The notes: generated by a model from the sequence alone, not told the origin. 64,000 bases of DNA from Dendrocalamus latiflorus (GCA_017311315.1 CM029646.1:3875738-3939737); one strand, 5' to 3'; shown: positions 24,071 through 37,693, counted from the first letter of the stretch. Numbers and translations are program-made.

Positions 24071-24646
24071 TAGGGGTGGATATCGAGCCGGCTCGGCTCA
24101 GCTCGTGAAAGCTCGTTAGGGAGGAGGCTCGGCTCGTTAGGCTCGTGAGGTGGAATATACAAATTGACTTTTCTAAAAAGCTCGAGCTCGGCTCGTTAGG
24201 CTTATTAGGCTCGTTAGGTGGAATATACAAATTGACTTTTCTGAAAAGCTCGAGCTCGGCTTGTTAGGCTCGTTTTGACTTTGGAGTGTCTTTAACCTTT
24301 CTTTTTATGTTTCATATTTGTTTTTCTAAATGATAAGTTCTATGATTTCCTTTTCATATGTGAAATTAACAAAGAAAAGAGTAATCTGTGCTTTAATAAT
24401 ACTTCTCAGTGATAAAAGAGGTGCGAAAATTGGCATGCATGCATACATACTACTACTGCCGTACTAAGCCGTTCACACGTGATGGGCTGGAGACGCTGCC
24501 GAGCTGGGCCGACCGAGCCTACCGAGCCTAGCGAGCCGGCTCAGCTCGGCTCGTTAACGGACCAAGCTAAAACCCTGGCTCGACTCGTTTGTGCCACGAG
24601 CCGAGCCGAGCTAGCTCACGAGCCTCAAGCTTTTTTTCCACCCCTA
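24071..24646. mobile_element. Non-autonomous hAT element, 576 bp
   Basis: Ends are TAGGGGTGGA and TCCACCCCTA, perfect inverse complements. They are flanked by an exact 8-bp target duplication GTAGTAAT at 24063-24070 and 24647-24654, the hAT hallmark. The interior is rich in GAGCCGAGC/GCTCGGCTC motifs, likely transposase binding sites, and has no transposase gene. Confidence 0.92.
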
Positions 24647-24852
24647 GTAGTAATTCATCTGTCTCTTCCAACTCTCCCTTACACCTTCCTAAAAGATCTC
24701 TAACAAAAACAGAAAAAGCAATCTACAAAAAAATTTACCACCCTATAAATTCTCTAATAAAAAATAGAGCTCTATCGGGTGAGCGGTAGAGCTGAGGGCA
24801 CAGAGGCACAACATGGCCGAGCGCATAAACATAGCCGACAGCGTGGCCTGGG

Positions 24853-25385
24853 TAGGGATGGCAATCGAGCGCAACGGGTACAGGTAGTGCTCGCCTATAC
24901 CCGTACCCACGACCCCGATTTACGCCCACGGGTATACCCGCGAAAGACGATGGATGAAGAACCTCGCCCATACCTGTCGCCTGCGGGTACCCGTCGCCCA
25001 TAGGCATACCCGTTTACCCACGAACTGAGTGTCACCATCTGAGAGTTGAACTAATGACAGGTATATATAAGCAGCAGTTGTTGCTAGGAAATATAATAGT
25101 TATAAAAAAGTTTATAACAATCAGTAGCAATTAGAGATATGCAAAAGTTTATAACAATCAATAGCAATTAGAGATTGCTATGGCTACGCCACCTGTCGAT
25201 CTATATCGTGGGTAAATGAGCGGGGCTAGTATGGGTGGAGCTTACACATACCTGTACCCGTTTACCCGATGGGTAGAGTGTTCACCCATTTCCATACCCA
25301 TGGGTAAAGAAAATATCTCATACCCGGCTCCATTAGGGTATTTACTTATGAGTATACAGGTAAACGGGCACAATCGCCATCTCTA
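24853..25385. mobile_element. Non-autonomous hAT element, 533 bp
   Basis: The left end is TAGGGATGGCAATCG and the right end CGCCATCTCTA, matching as inverted repeats with changes. Flanking 8-mers GGCCTGGG (24845-24852) and GGCCCGGG (25386-25393) differ at one base. The interior repeats CGGGTA/TACCCG motifs in both orientations. It lies about 200 bp from the previous hAT element but belongs to a different family. No gene is inside. Confidence 0.85.
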
Positions 25386-25724
25386 GGCCCGGGCAGGCTA
25401 ATCCGGCAATATTGACTTGACGTGCTAGGATAATATAATTTTTTTTATCCATAGTAAAATACGGGCATTCAGCTAGTTATGAAGAAAATTTGGAACTCGA
25501 TGGCATATTGTAAAGAAGGAATTATTCGATAGCATACTATGAAGAAGGGAGTTATTCGGTGGCTAATGAATTTTCTCTTTTATTTTCCAATGACAAAGTA
25601 CACGCACAGGCAAACAAACCGTCACGGAGAAATACGCAAGTACGCCCTTTCATAGGTGTATTTATTTCCAATATTTAGTAGGGAGTAGAGTGTAAGTGTG
25701 CGACCTAATATGCTCTCTAATCTA

Positions 25725-26008
25725 TGATCTTTCGCGGTTGGGCTTCAGCTTTTAGCTTCCGGCTTATTTTTAACTATTCATAAATTTCGTCTTTTTCTGA
25801 ACTTTTGGTTTTTTGTTGAGCTTTTTTGCCGGTTCTTTTTTTGCCGTATTTGTTTGTATTACATGTAATGGGCTAACATATTTTTATATTTTTTTAAATT
25901 TTTTTAAATTTAATTATGCTAAATAAGCCTCTGTCAGCTACAGTATTTTTTTCAGCCAGCTACAGTGCTTTTCAACCATAAGCCACCAAAAATAAGCCCA
26001 AATGATCA
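25725..26008. mobile_element. MITE with GATC-type ends, copy A
   Basis: About 284 bp bounded by TGATC and GATCA, with GGGCTTCAGC and ATAAGCCC just inside. It shares ATTCATAAATTTCGTCTTTT, TAATGGGCTAACATA and CTGTCAGCTACAG with 35672-35949 and 39418-39676. It has no coding capacity. The superfamily is not certain. Confidence 0.7.
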
Positions 26009-26849
26009 CCACCGGTCTATAACCTCTTTCCGTGAGCTCCATGTTACTCCTAATAGAGAAAAACTAGAAATTACAAGTTAATCCGTACCTGGATGCAACA
26101 GTAGGAAAAATCTGGTAACTTTCTATTGTAAAGCTGAATTTTGAAGTTGATTTGAAAGTAGCAAGTTGTTATGGGAAATTTTGTTTGGATCGAGTTCTAT
26201 CTAGGTACCAACAAATGATTAGACCTTATATCTACCGATCATTGGATAAATCAATTAAGCTTAAACAATGAGATTGAAACACTGTGTAGAAACTACAGCT
26301 TTTTTACATTATCCACCTCTATTATTAATGGAGAGTTTTTATCATTTTAAAAAAGCACCAGAAGATAATACCTCGCTATCAAATTATATATAAATTTTTA
26401 AAACCTCTTGATACTTAGTGATATGAAATATGGTGGTGGAGCAAACAGTAAGGATACTGCAACCAATTCAACTCTACTGCTAGAAGATGGGAGGGGAACA
26501 ACGATTCTCGAAGTGGCCTAAAAGCTCGTGATGTTAGTCGGGCGCTGATGGAAGAACTTGGTGGTTGGTTGTCTGTCCTCTGTCCCGTGGTCTTTGAACA
26601 CAATAGTCTCCGTAATGTAGTTGTTTTGTGTCTTTTTGTAAGGCATGTTTTTTATTATAGCTTATTAGTCTAATAAATAATAATTGCTAAGAAAAACCAA
26701 AAATAAAAAACTGCTAAAAAGTCAAGAAGAATATGTTGCTCAAGTAAGAACATGTGTTATACCGTTTGGCAGTATGATGTAGTCGAAACTGAGAAAGCTA
26801 CATTTTAAAAGATGAAAGCCATCACCGGATGCCCAAAATAAGGTAGGAG
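26009..26849. other. AT-rich intergenic stretch, nothing recognised
   Basis: No conserved protein, terminal repeat or RNA gene was seen. Short open frames near 26415-26600 have no recognised domain. It separates MITE copy A from the copia remains. Confidence 0.5.
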
Positions 26850-27296
26850 ACCTAAAGAGATTAACATGATCCATATGATCTCCTCTCTATGGTAGAACCT
26901 ACATCAAATAGATAGGAGAAACATATGACTCGGTACTATGATTAGTAATATAAGAACGAGGTATCCAGTACTAAGACACATGATCGGCAGAAAAAGCTCC
27001 AAAATATGGGTTAGCATGATATGTAATAGGATGCGACCTAGAGCTACCAAAACCTCTCTCAAATCCTCGACGTTGATGAAAACAATAGAAACCCTGTCTA
27101 GAGGCAACTCAGACCTAAACCCATTCTTCTGGAACCAAGAACCATGTCGCTTTCTAAAGCCACTAAAAGAATCAAAGAACCAAGCGAGGTCTAAAAGCAA
27201 CTCTATGGACACTAGCTAGACATGACTGATCTTGAAAACTCTTCAAGGCTCTAGCACGGTCACGATGTAGTTTTTTGACCCGCCTAAAGTAGAATT

Positions 27297-30200
27297 ATAT
27301 GATGTAGCCGTTCTTCTTACAAAATGTGCAATGGTATTTGACCTTTTTAGGGGTTGCATCTGATAAAGTATAAGCACCTACATTGATAAAATGGGATTGG
27401 ACAAATCTTGCAGACTTGGACACAATCTTGGTAGGCTCAGGAGGGGTAACCTCAAACTTCCCACTCTCAACTACGCTCACTACTTTAGAAGAATGACTCT
27501 TGCAATTCTCATAGAGGTTGAAACTTAAACATCTATTGGTTTTGTTAATCTTTGATTGATGTAGAATCAGGTTTAAGTTCTTTTCCCACTAGAAAATTTC
27601 TCAAGGGTTCTCTTGAAATAAACATTCTCCTTAGATAGAATGACATAAGACTTACAAAATTGGCTCTTAAAAGGTTTAGCGACTCTCTCTTTGTGCATAG
27701 CCACCTCTAGCTTCAAAGCCTCACAAGGTACACACACACATTCTTAACTATACACAACTACTTATCAAATTTAACTCTAAAAGACTCATGCATGGCATCC
27801 AAATCTTGTCCAATTTTAGTACAAAATGCATACGTAATAGGAGTAATAAAATCAACATTCGAAGCATGAACAAGATCAAGAGATTCTTTACCATGCTTGT
27901 CTTGCAAAATCTTAGTAAGAATTTCAATTTTAGAATTGAGTTTAGGGAAAGTATCATAAGGTTCAGATCTAGCAAGTTTATTCTTGTCAATTAATTCTTT
28001 CAATTTTCCTTCCCTAAACTCACAATGAGCACAAGAATATTTAAGGCTGAATTGGAGCAATTTTTTAGTTTGCATGCCAAGTTTTTTTTCTAATTCATCA
28101 TAATTCAAGCATGGCAAAACACTAGTTCTAGAAATATCCTCAGCTCTTAAGCAACTAGAACATGAACTAGCCTTGATATCAACAATTTCAGTTCTAACAT
28201 TTCCTAGTTGTCCTAACAAAGTTGACTCAGAAGATCTCAGCTCATCAATTGTGGCATACAAAGTAAGACAAGTATCACCTTTATCAAAATTAGGAATAGT
28301 ACTTCTAAGTCAATCCATTTGCAAGACTAGGAGTACATTTTTAGCTTTAACCTTATCATGTATTTTCACTAATTGTTCCAAGTGCTTAATTTGTTTTACA
28401 TGATCAGCTGCCAATTTATCATATTTGAGTATAAGAGAGTTAAAGGAATCTACCTCATCATAATCCTCGATGTAGGGATCATCCTTGTCATGTGTGCTAT
28501 GGGAGTCAACATCGTAGCAACCATGAGGCACAGCTCGATGAAGCCAATGGATTTCTTCTTCTCCTTCCTTTGCTTCTTCTCATTGCTTGAAGTTGTAGGA
28601 TCAACATCGCTCATGTCTTGACCATTGAGGGCTGTGAGTAGTGACATGGTCACCTTCCTGATTGCGTCATGGTTCTTAAAAGGTTGATGATGCTTCCTGT
28701 TATAATCGTTATTATTGTCCTTCTTGTACTCCTCCTTGTAGTCCTTCTTCCACGATCATCACCATTCCTATTCACAAAGTTAGGGCAATGAGCATGAAAG
28801 TGTCTCATCTCACCACACTCATAGCAAACAATTTGACCACATTTGCTGCGCTCTCTTGCTTTGTGGTAGGTACGGGTGAATCACCTAGTGATTAGGCCTA
28901 CATCATCTATGAAAAGGCTCTCAAGTTGCTCATCGCTTATGGCTTGAAAATAAGACAAAAAAATCAGAAGAAGCATTCTCACAAAAAGTGTCATTCTTGA
29001 TAGGATCAGGCACAAGAGCCATCGTCTACGGACGTTTGGGCTTCTTGGCTATGACAACCATCTCATGGGTCTTAAGGTGTGAATATAGCTTATCCACAGT
29101 CATAGTTGCCACGTCCTCTGTGACATCCCAACATTTCTAAATTTTATTTGTCATTTTTCTAGAATTTAATCCTCTCTTTTCTTTTGAGTATAGATTAAAA
29201 ACTGTTAAAGTTTGGAAGAAAATGTGATCAAAATTAGTTTAGTTAATTTTATTTGAGTTCCTTGCATTTTGCTAGAATTTTCTAGGATTTATTTGGATTT
29301 TTGCTATTTTCTAAGCTTTATCCTCCTCTCTCGGGTTTTTTGAAAATCAAAAAGCAAAATAAAATACCCCTCTCCCTCCGGCCGACGTGTGGACGACTGG
29401 GATCCGTCCTCGTCGCCGCTGCATTCCCGCCCCGCCTACCCCTTGGGCCGGCACGTGGATGGCCCAGATGGAGCCGAGTCCTGTCCCGGCCCATCTTCCC
29501 CGTCCCCTTCAACTTATCACCACAGCCGCTCGATTTGCTCCCCTCGGTCACGTGGTCGCAATCCACGCCGCTGCTCCCTCCTCTCTCTTCTCTCCCGCTA
29601 ACACCCCAGGCCCGCCTATCAGGCGTCTCTTCTTCCCTACGCGCCTCCCTCCTTTTTTGACCGCGCCGCTGCCACGGCCATTACGCCACTCCGCCTTTCC
29701 CGACCGCCACTTCCTCCCATCATGCGCTGCAACCCACTCCGCACCCACCTTCCCCTCTTTCCGCCCCTGACACCCACCTCCCCACTGCCCCACTCGACCT
29801 ATCTGCCCAAAACCGCCAGCACCTTCCCGAGCTCTCCAGTGAGAAATCCCGTCGCGCCTCCCCCTCCCCGACCCTATACCCCCCAGCACCGCCACCTCTC
29901 GCTCCACCCCTCCCCCACCTTCACTGCCTCTCTCGAGTTCCCCAATGCCACAGCACCGTGCTCCCTTCTCCCCGAGTGCCGCCATCAACTCCGACAAGCG
30001 ATTGCAAGCGAAGGAAGCTTCCCCGAGCCTCGGCGCCGACACCTTCGCCTTCCCCGAGCTCTCACCGATCTCCTCCGCCCCTCCGCCGAGCTCGAGCACC
30101 ACCCGAAGACCCACTTCGCCGGCAACCTGAGCGCCACCGCCGCCTCCCTCGTCACCGACCGCTCTTTGACCGCCTGCGGTAAAGCCCGTGCCCACCTCCA

Positions 30201-33150
30201 ATTTCCCCATCCTTCCCTCTCTCTGTTACGCCTCTCGCTGGCCACCACCGTGCCGCCAATCGCTGGCGACCATCGGTCCCCGAGTGCGGCCATCGACCAG
30301 CGAGCCACATCGATAGCTTGGCTTCCGTGGCACGCCACCTAGCGCCCGGTGGCATGCCACCTTCGCTCGGTCAGCACCACGCCAGCACCCGCTGCTTGGT
30401 TAGCAACCATGTCGGCCTTTCACCCATGTGGTGCATGTGTGGCACACACCTAGCTGCCACATCAGCGCTTCAGTCCACGTGGCTGCCACGTCAGCACCGA
30501 GAGCCTCCCGAGCCACGTGGCAGACATGTCAGCGCCACCTAGCTGCCACGTTAGCAAACTTGCCCAGTCACCAACCACATCATAACCATGTCAGGCTGTC
30601 AACATCCCTGCCACCTCAGCCTTTCCTCTGGTCCATGGACTTGGTCCATGTAGACCAGGGCCCACTTGCCAGTCATCCACCCTAGGGCTGACGTCATAAA
30701 TCTGAATTTTCAATAGGAAAGTAATTCGGCCAAAAATAGAAATTATTGCTGATGTCATAAATCCAATTTCCTACATAAAATAATTCCAAAAATCCAGCTT
30801 ATTCTTTTTCTCTGATTTTAAACTTCCGAGAGCTCGTTCTCCTTCATCCTAACTCCGATTGAGCCCATTCAAATTTCTAAATTCATCACAAATTTCCCTC
30901 TATCCATTTCTGCCTTCAATTTAAATATTTGGAGTTGATTTATATTTATTTTGAATTTATTTGAATTTGATGGGTTATTTTCACGTGTAGACTACAACAA
31001 TTCGGGAGAGTTCTACGTTGACGATTCACACCCAGCCGTGGAGCAAGGCAAGTCACACTCCTTGACCATATTGTTGCCAGTTTGCAAATAAAATTATCTT
31101 GATTTAAATTACATTGCATGCTTAATTTTATTCAATGTATTTCAATTCAGTTTTAAATTTAGTTAATGCCTACTTGTTAATTACTCCGTTGACGTTGAAT
31201 TCCTTGATACCTTGTCACCCTAGGTTAAAACTCTATTTAGTACACTAGTATGGCTAGAGAATTTGGTAGCAAATGCTTAGACCTGCATAGATATAACTTT
31301 AGGCTTGGGATACCATTTTTCACATAAAATGGTAAACTTTTGAGATGTATTCTTGACTTCAGTGAGTCAAGAAGGTTTATAAAATTATTTTAAAATAAAA
31401 TATAAAATCTGGTTTAGACCTAGACTAATGGTTAGGTGGTGGGTGTAGGCATGCACTGTTGTTTGGAGACACAGTGTTGATTGTCGAGCATAAGGGGTAT
31501 GTGGTTGAGCCTAAATCAATTAAGGATCAGTTTGTGAGCTACTGTTGCAAAGCCCTATCGTACTATCACAAGGTTGGTATGGGACAATCCTGATTGATTA
31601 ATTTGCGGGTCCCAACCTGAGTCATGTTGTAGGTTGAAAGTGAGCGTGGCGTGTGCTATGTGAAGTCTCACTCGGCTCAAGAGGGGTTCCGGTCTGGTGG
31701 ACTCCTTACTGGGGTGAAACCTTAGAGTTGGCTTGGCTAGGTTGAAAGCTTTGCATTGTAAAGGTCTTGTCATGATCTCTCCGCCGCACACCTAAGGAAG
31801 TGTGTTAATTGCGTGGCAATATGAGATGATCATGTCTTGTGGGTAAAGCTGTACAACCTTTGCAGCCGTGCCCACGGTCATGAGCATGTTGGGTAAAACT
31901 TTTTCATGGATTAGACTTTGTTTTTTAAAATGGTTTATGAAAACCTTGTGGATGGATGAAATCCATGAGTGACCGAGAACGTGTGGATGGATGGAATCCA
32001 TACAAGATGAATTTAGAAAAGATGATATGGGTAGGATGCCCGTGGATAGGTTGGTGTTTGGTCGGAGCCTGCACCAACGGTATTATTTTTAAATACAAGT
32101 ACTGTTTTCACTTACTGTATTAAATTCAGCAATTTTCAATTTATTTACTATATTTCTTTAAATGTTGTTTTATGCTCAAACTAACCCTATAAGCCTTCTA
32201 TTGATGCCTGTATCGTTATGATGTATTTCTCCGTGTGATTTGCGAAGTACAAGTTTGTACTCACCTTACTATCTCATCTAAGAGGAGGACGCATTCGACT
32301 ACGGTGAGGACCTGGACGAGTAGGACACGTCTTACAGTCGTCTACCCGTGGGCAAACTATCGGGCTTCGCTATTTATCAACTTGTTTCCGTTGTTATTTC
32401 CTTTATTTGTGTTATGAATGATCCTAATGTAAGACTTGGCCATAAGGCCGTACTCTGTTATTTAAAATATGGTTGGTCACTTGTGCTCGATATGTATCTT
32501 TGTTCACTGTGTGCACTAACTGTTCCTGGACTAGTGCGATTTACACAGAGGGTTTCGAGGTTGATGCTCTGGGATCCGACATCCACCTTGTTACTGATGG
32601 ATGTAACTTTCATTTCCCAAACACTCATGTTAAGAGCATTCAAGGTATGAGCCGCATTGTCGATATCTAAATAGGTCATGCCAACAGACCTCAGATCACT
32701 CAAGATCTTATGGAATCTACCAACGAAGGAAGCGATGGACTCTCCAGGTTCCATCTCCAATTTCTGGTAGTCTTCTCTTGAACTGAGTCTCACACACTTT
32801 CTTGATTTTCGATGTTCTCCCATGGTAATCAAAGAGGGTCATCCAATTCTCATGTGTGGATGCAAAATGAGCTACTCGATTAAACATAGATCTTCTTAGG
32901 CCTTGGATCAAAAAGTTGTGTACCTTATCATTTGCCTCAACCTCAACTGACTAAACAGCATTGAGGACCATGTCATCAGTAGGCACAGTAAAAAGGCTTC
33001 TTACTTTGTTCCAAATGGCTAAGCCTTGGACCTTGACGTATATCACTATCCTTGTCTTCCAATAGGGATAGTAGGCCCCATCAAAGACAAGAGTCTTGTT
33101 GTGATACCCCACCGATGCTATTGCTCAAGATCGGTTAAGATCAAACAATC
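27297..33150 (-). pseudogene. copia gag, split by a solo LTR
   Basis: The upstream part (32911-32582) reads MEPGESIASFVGRFHKILSD and VWEMKVTSISNKV, the copia gag (UBN2-like) core. It continues in frame after the solo LTR at 29118 with EDVATMTVDKLYSHLKTHEM. Further down, near 28800-28870, is the zinc knuckle (CGQIVCYECGEMRHFHAHC, CX2CX4HX4C). After that comes a coiled, Lys/Glu-rich stretch (28261-27758) and a second Cys pair region near 27310 (YHCTFCKKNGY). Stops and frameshifts occur in several places, so no full protein is made. Gag would package retrotransposon RNA into particles. Confidence 0.8.
29119..32581. mobile_element. Solo LTR, 3,463 bp, inserted in copia gag
   Basis: It begins TGTGACATCC and ends GGATCCGACA, near-inverse ends with TG..CA borders. 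Flanking 5-mers TCCTC (29114-29118) and TCCAC (32582-32586) differ at one base. When it is removed, the copia gag reading frame rejoins exactly. No primer site or internal coding region is present, so it is a recombination product of a gypsy-type element with very long LTRs. A GC-rich block at 29380-30700 and an AT-rich remainder make up the LTR. Open frames in it are proline-rich by composition only. Confidence 0.85.
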
Positions 33151-33152
33151 TT

Positions 33153-33164
33153 GCTCTAATACCA
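33153..33164 (-). other. copia primer binding site
   Basis: On the minus strand the sequence TGGTATTAGAGC matches the 3' end complement of initiator tRNA-Met (TGGTATCAGAGC) with one change. It lies 2-3 nt inside the LTR end near 33167. Confidence 0.7.
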
Positions 33165-33166
33165 CT

Positions 33167-34520
33167 TATAGGATCAATTATGGCAAGCCAGACTAGGGGT
33201 GAATGACTCTTTCAAAAAATTCTCCAAAAAATCAATAATAATGTGCAGCGAAAACACAAATACTTAATGAGAAAAACTAACTAACCCTATACCATTTCGA
33301 TGGGATAGGCGACAGCCGTTGGATCTAAACTGCACAAATCTCAAAGCACTCTATTACTACACTTCGCCTCTCCTGCATCCGACCCAACTCCCTTCTTCCC
33401 TGCTCCCTCTCCTTCTCCCTCCCTCACCACCACCATCCAGATAACTTAAAATTTAGCATGCAGCTTCTCTAGGTTCTCACGAATCTATTCTAATCAATAA
33501 TCGAGAGAATTATTACCAAAGTTATGATCTTTTTCTATTTGAAGGATGTCGCACTACAATCGAGCAAAAAAGAGATACCTCGATCTGCTATTGCTCGTAA
33601 GTCCTAGATGATCTAGGTGATCTTAGATAGATTTTCATGTATCATAACAAGCTAAATCATAATACAAATTCAACTCAAAACTCCCACAAGAGCAAAATCC
33701 CCAAATCATCTTTCTTGGAGAAAACCGAGCAAACTGGCACAACTCATGGGGAAAACTTTGGATATTCATTTCACTTGAAGATGAATATTTTATAGCCAAT
33801 AACTCAGGATAGCAATGTTGTAAGACTAGAGCACATATACACAAGACTCCAATACAAGAAAACCCTAAGCCTTATCTTTGAATCTTACACGATTCAACTC
33901 AACACAAGGCTTGTATAGTGAAGACACCTCATGTTTCACTTAACCCTCACAACCAACCACTTCTTACTGGATGACACCACTTACATATGGAAAAACCCAG
34001 TAACCCATACACAAACGGGTTTTATATTGCACACACTTGCATGCTTTTCAAAGCGTGACTTCCTAAATACTCCAATAGCCTAATAAGATATTCCTTCCAT
34101 AAAGATGTGACCTAAAACTACTTAGGCCAAAGCCGTGTTTTGCAAACCGCCACTCTACCTAATTTCGAACAATTTCTTCAATTGCCACCCATTAGTCTTC
34201 ACGCCGATGCAATACCCATGACTTGTCGTCAAGATCGCACGCCCGTGCCAAGGCCGTCACCACTTAAAACACCCAAATTCTATGGAACACCGACATCGTA
34301 CCATAGTTTGTGATACTCAATGCTTGCTGCCAAAATCATATTTTTGCTCCGAGAACCGTCACCATTTGAAATACACAAGATCAATTGGCACACCATATGC
34401 ACACATTGCCCCATCACAATCTTTGTCTCTCTCCCGTACTCTCAGCTTGAGATGATGCTCCACCTGAACTTATATGACACTCCATGACCACTAAGCCTTG
34501 ATCTTGCTGTTGACCGCAAT
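33167..34520 (-). mobile_element. copia 5' LTR, inner part
   Basis: Non-coding sequence between the primer binding site and the gypsy insertion at 34521. Its gag-proximal end (CACCCCTAGTCTGGC, GATCCTATA on the minus strand) is typical of this class of copia LTR. It continues beyond the gypsy element at 42762. Confidence 0.6.
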
Positions 34521-34539
34521 TGACGTTCATGACAATATT

Positions 34540-34670
<131 letters not shown>

Positions 34671-35671
34671 TATGGCTATGGTTGTACTAAATACTTTGTG
34701 CAAAATAATAAGAATGACACAATAATTGATTCATACATATACCAGGCATATGTGTTATTTTTTTTGTTGACCATACCTTCAGATGTACAAGATATGCTAA
34801 ACAGGAAAAGTGTGCACGATAGATACATATACTATGCATATACATTGTATTCTTTGTTTAGTACAATTTCAGGCTATCAAAAGTTGAGGACGGCTTTTCT
34901 TGAAGAAGGGGAGGATGACGCGGATACACTCATGTCTTGCACTTCTCAGTTAAATATATTATTTAACTGGAAGGAATTATTGAGCCGCATTAAATATTAT
35001 CAGGTGAACTCTAATTTAATTAGGTTTTTAATTATTATATTTCGAGATACAGAGTTACTACTATTTAATTTAATTATATACAGACCTATACTTGATCTGT
35101 ACAAGCCTAAAGTGAAGATGCGTTTAGAAGGTCTCGTCGACACTAGTGCATCGTTCATCACTTCGAGTGTACAAGATGATGAGGACATCATGACTAGATC
35201 GATTACACCAGCACGAGTTAAAAAGATTAATTGACAGGTGAATTCACTCTTAGTTGAATTTGGTTTTAATTTATATGAGAACAATATACTATCTGATAGT
35301 TGCTATTTCATTATCCTTAGGTTTGAACAGGAGAAAGTATTAAATGAGGATAACGAAGCTAGAAATAGAAAGCAACCAAAAGTGCTACACGCGGAAAAAA
35401 AGAGAAATTTGATGATTTGCCCCACCTTACTTTGCAATCAGCTCATTTGCCACATCTTTCATATGAATTGATCATTTGCCACATCTTTGATTTTTTTTAT
35501 TTGATCATTTGCCCCACTTTGCATTTCTAAATCATTTCCTCTTTTTTAATGCCAATTTATAATAGGAAATTACCAAATTGCCCCTGGGTTACATAATAAG
35601 GTTAAGGATCCGCCGTTCGGGACGTTCAGGCCTACGTTACAGAACAGCCACGCAGAGATAGAGATTGGCCC

Positions 35672-35949
35672 TGATCAATATGGCTTCAGCTTCTGGCTTC
35701 AGCTTTTTTTTGCACTATTCATAAATTTCGTCTTTTTCTGAACTTTTGGCTTTTTTTGAGTTTTTTTTACCGGTTCTTTTTTTCCTCGTATTTGTTTACA
35801 TTATACGTGATGGGCTAATATGTTTTTTCTATTTTTAAATTTTTTTAAATTTAATTATGGTAAATAAATCTCTGTCAGCTACAGTGCTTTTTTCAGTTAG
35901 CTATAGTGTTTTCAGCCATAAACCAAGAGGTTTTCAGCCGAACCGATCA
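35672..35949. mobile_element. MITE with GATC-type ends, copy B
   Basis: It starts TGATCAATATGGCTTCAGC and ends TTCAGCCGAACCGATCA. It is the same family as 25725-26008 and 39418-39676. It lies inside the MULE. Confidence 0.75.
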
Positions 35950-36454
35950 CTACTAAAGGGGTGGCGCCGAAAGCACCAAACTCCTGAAGACACAACACAG
36001 CCATGCAGAGATATTTACGGACTCGGTGTTGTCTGGAAAATTCGATTTTCTCTACAGCACAACAAGCAGCTCCTGAAGACACAAAGCAGCTCCTGATTGT
36101 GCTCGGCACTTTTCACAGACGTAAGATTGACTACTACTAAAACCGAAAGCATCATCAGACTTTTCAGCAATGCCGACGAGAAATGCAACATCAGAAATGG
36201 CAACAGTATGCTGCACGTTCTGTTGGAAATGGCATCATGAATGGAAATGCATAATTACTGTAGATGTTTAGAATTTGAAATGCATAATTGAACTGCATAA
36301 TTGGAAATGGCATCAGCATTCTGCATATTTCTGGAACTCAAGAGCATGTAGTAGGCCATTGCATCACAATTATCCGGCCAAATAGACACACACCATGCAG
36401 ACAACATTATCCGGCCAAATAGACAAATCATCCACAAAGTTCATGTTTGACAAA

Positions 36455-36800
36455 CGGACAGACGGCGGCGTCGCCACGCGGTGGAGTGGAGGGCCGACTG
36501 CTGGCTTGCGAGGGGAGGAGGATAGGAGGTCGACTGCTGGCTTGCGGGGAGAGGAGGGAGGTAGCCGGCGTTCCCGGGTGGTGCGGAGGGGCGACGCCGT
36601 GGAGAGGCGCGGCGCGGCGCGGCCGGCGAGAGCGTCAACCCTAGCTGGGCGAGAAGAAGCCAGCATTCCCAGGTGGTGCGGAGGGGCGACGCCGTGGAGA
36701 GGCGCGGTGCGGCCGGCGTGGGAGGGCCGCACGCCGTGGAGAGGCGCGGCGCCGGCGGGAGCGTCAACCCTAGCTGGGCAGCGGCACGGGAACGGGATGG
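36455..36800. other. GC-rich segment with internal repeats inside the MULE
   Basis: TGGTGCGGAGGGGCGACGCC, CGTGGAGAGGCGCGGC and GCGTCAACCCTAGCTGGGC each occur two or three times. No protein was recognised in any frame. This is a candidate for sequence captured from a host gene. Confidence 0.5.
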
Positions 36801-37681
36801 GGAAAAAGATTGCATCACAGAGAAAAGGGAGATGGGATCGGGACCATGGGCAATTTAATTTGGTAATTTCCTATTATAAATTGGCATTAAAAAGAGGAAA
36901 TGATTTAGAAATGTAAAGTGGGGAAATGATCAAATAAAAAATCAAAGATGTGGTAAATGATCAATTCATCTGAAAGATATGGTAAATAAGCTGATTGCAA
37001 AGTAAGATAAGGCAAACCATCAAATTTCAAAAAAAAAAAGGCCGGAGCCAACATATATGCATGATGTCATCCCTCGCGAAGTCAATGGATGGAAAATAGA
37101 GAAGAAGAGGTGACGTGAGGCCTAGACATTGATGGATGCTGGCCGAGGATAAAAAAATTGACCAATTCGGTTTGTTGTTGGCAATGGAAAGCTAAAAGAA
37201 AGATTCTTTTTTGGTGTGTGATTAGAAGTTGCACGTCTGGTCCGTCTGTCTCTATTTTTTTTAAGCCAAACTCAACTCTGAGTCGGTTCCGGATTCTTTT
37301 TTTTTTCTAGGAGACTGCGTGCGTGATAAATAGGTGGATCGTTTTCTTTTGTAAAGACACACCACAACAAAAAAAATAGATCTATTATTTTTCAGATAAC
37401 TATATACATGTTCCTTCTAGAATTTGGCATATAATTGCAATCTAGAGAGGAATCAGACGTGCTTCCCTGTTGTTCTTGTGATTCCTTGTGATTGGCTGGA
37501 GTGACGACACGTCTACTTGGTGGTTGGGTAGACGGGATCACGAGCGTGTGGTTGGGCGAATTCTTTTGTCGCAGGTTGCTGTTCTAACAGTGGTTGACGC
37601 CATCGATTCGTCAGGTTACACAGATCCAACTATCTTCATCGATCATACACCGTGAAGATCGGGCAATCCCCTGCATCATCT

Positions 37682-37693
37682 TGGTATCAGAGC
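37682..37693 (+). other. gypsy primer binding site
   Basis: TGGTATCAGAGC, the exact complement of the initiator tRNA-Met 3' end, lies 3 nt after the 5' LTR. Confidence 0.85.

Larger units (their letters stand above)
35404..37028. mobile_element. Pack-MULE-like element, 1,625 bp, long terminal inverted repeats
   Basis: The ends GAAATTTGATGATTTGCC and the inverse start arms of about 185 bp that match closely over their full length (35404-35590 and 36840-37028). The 3' gypsy LTR lacks the whole block and reads straight through an A-rich site, which proves it is an insertion. The target duplication falls in a run of A and cannot be measured. The interior holds MITE copy B and a GC-rich, internally repeated segment (36455-36800) unlike the AT-rich arms, probably captured host DNA. 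No transposase is present. Confidence 0.8.

Noticed and set aside
29301..30685. Pro/Ser-rich frames of up to 220 codons on both strands
   Set aside because: They lie in the GC-rich part of the solo LTR, overlap on opposite strands and have no recognised domain.
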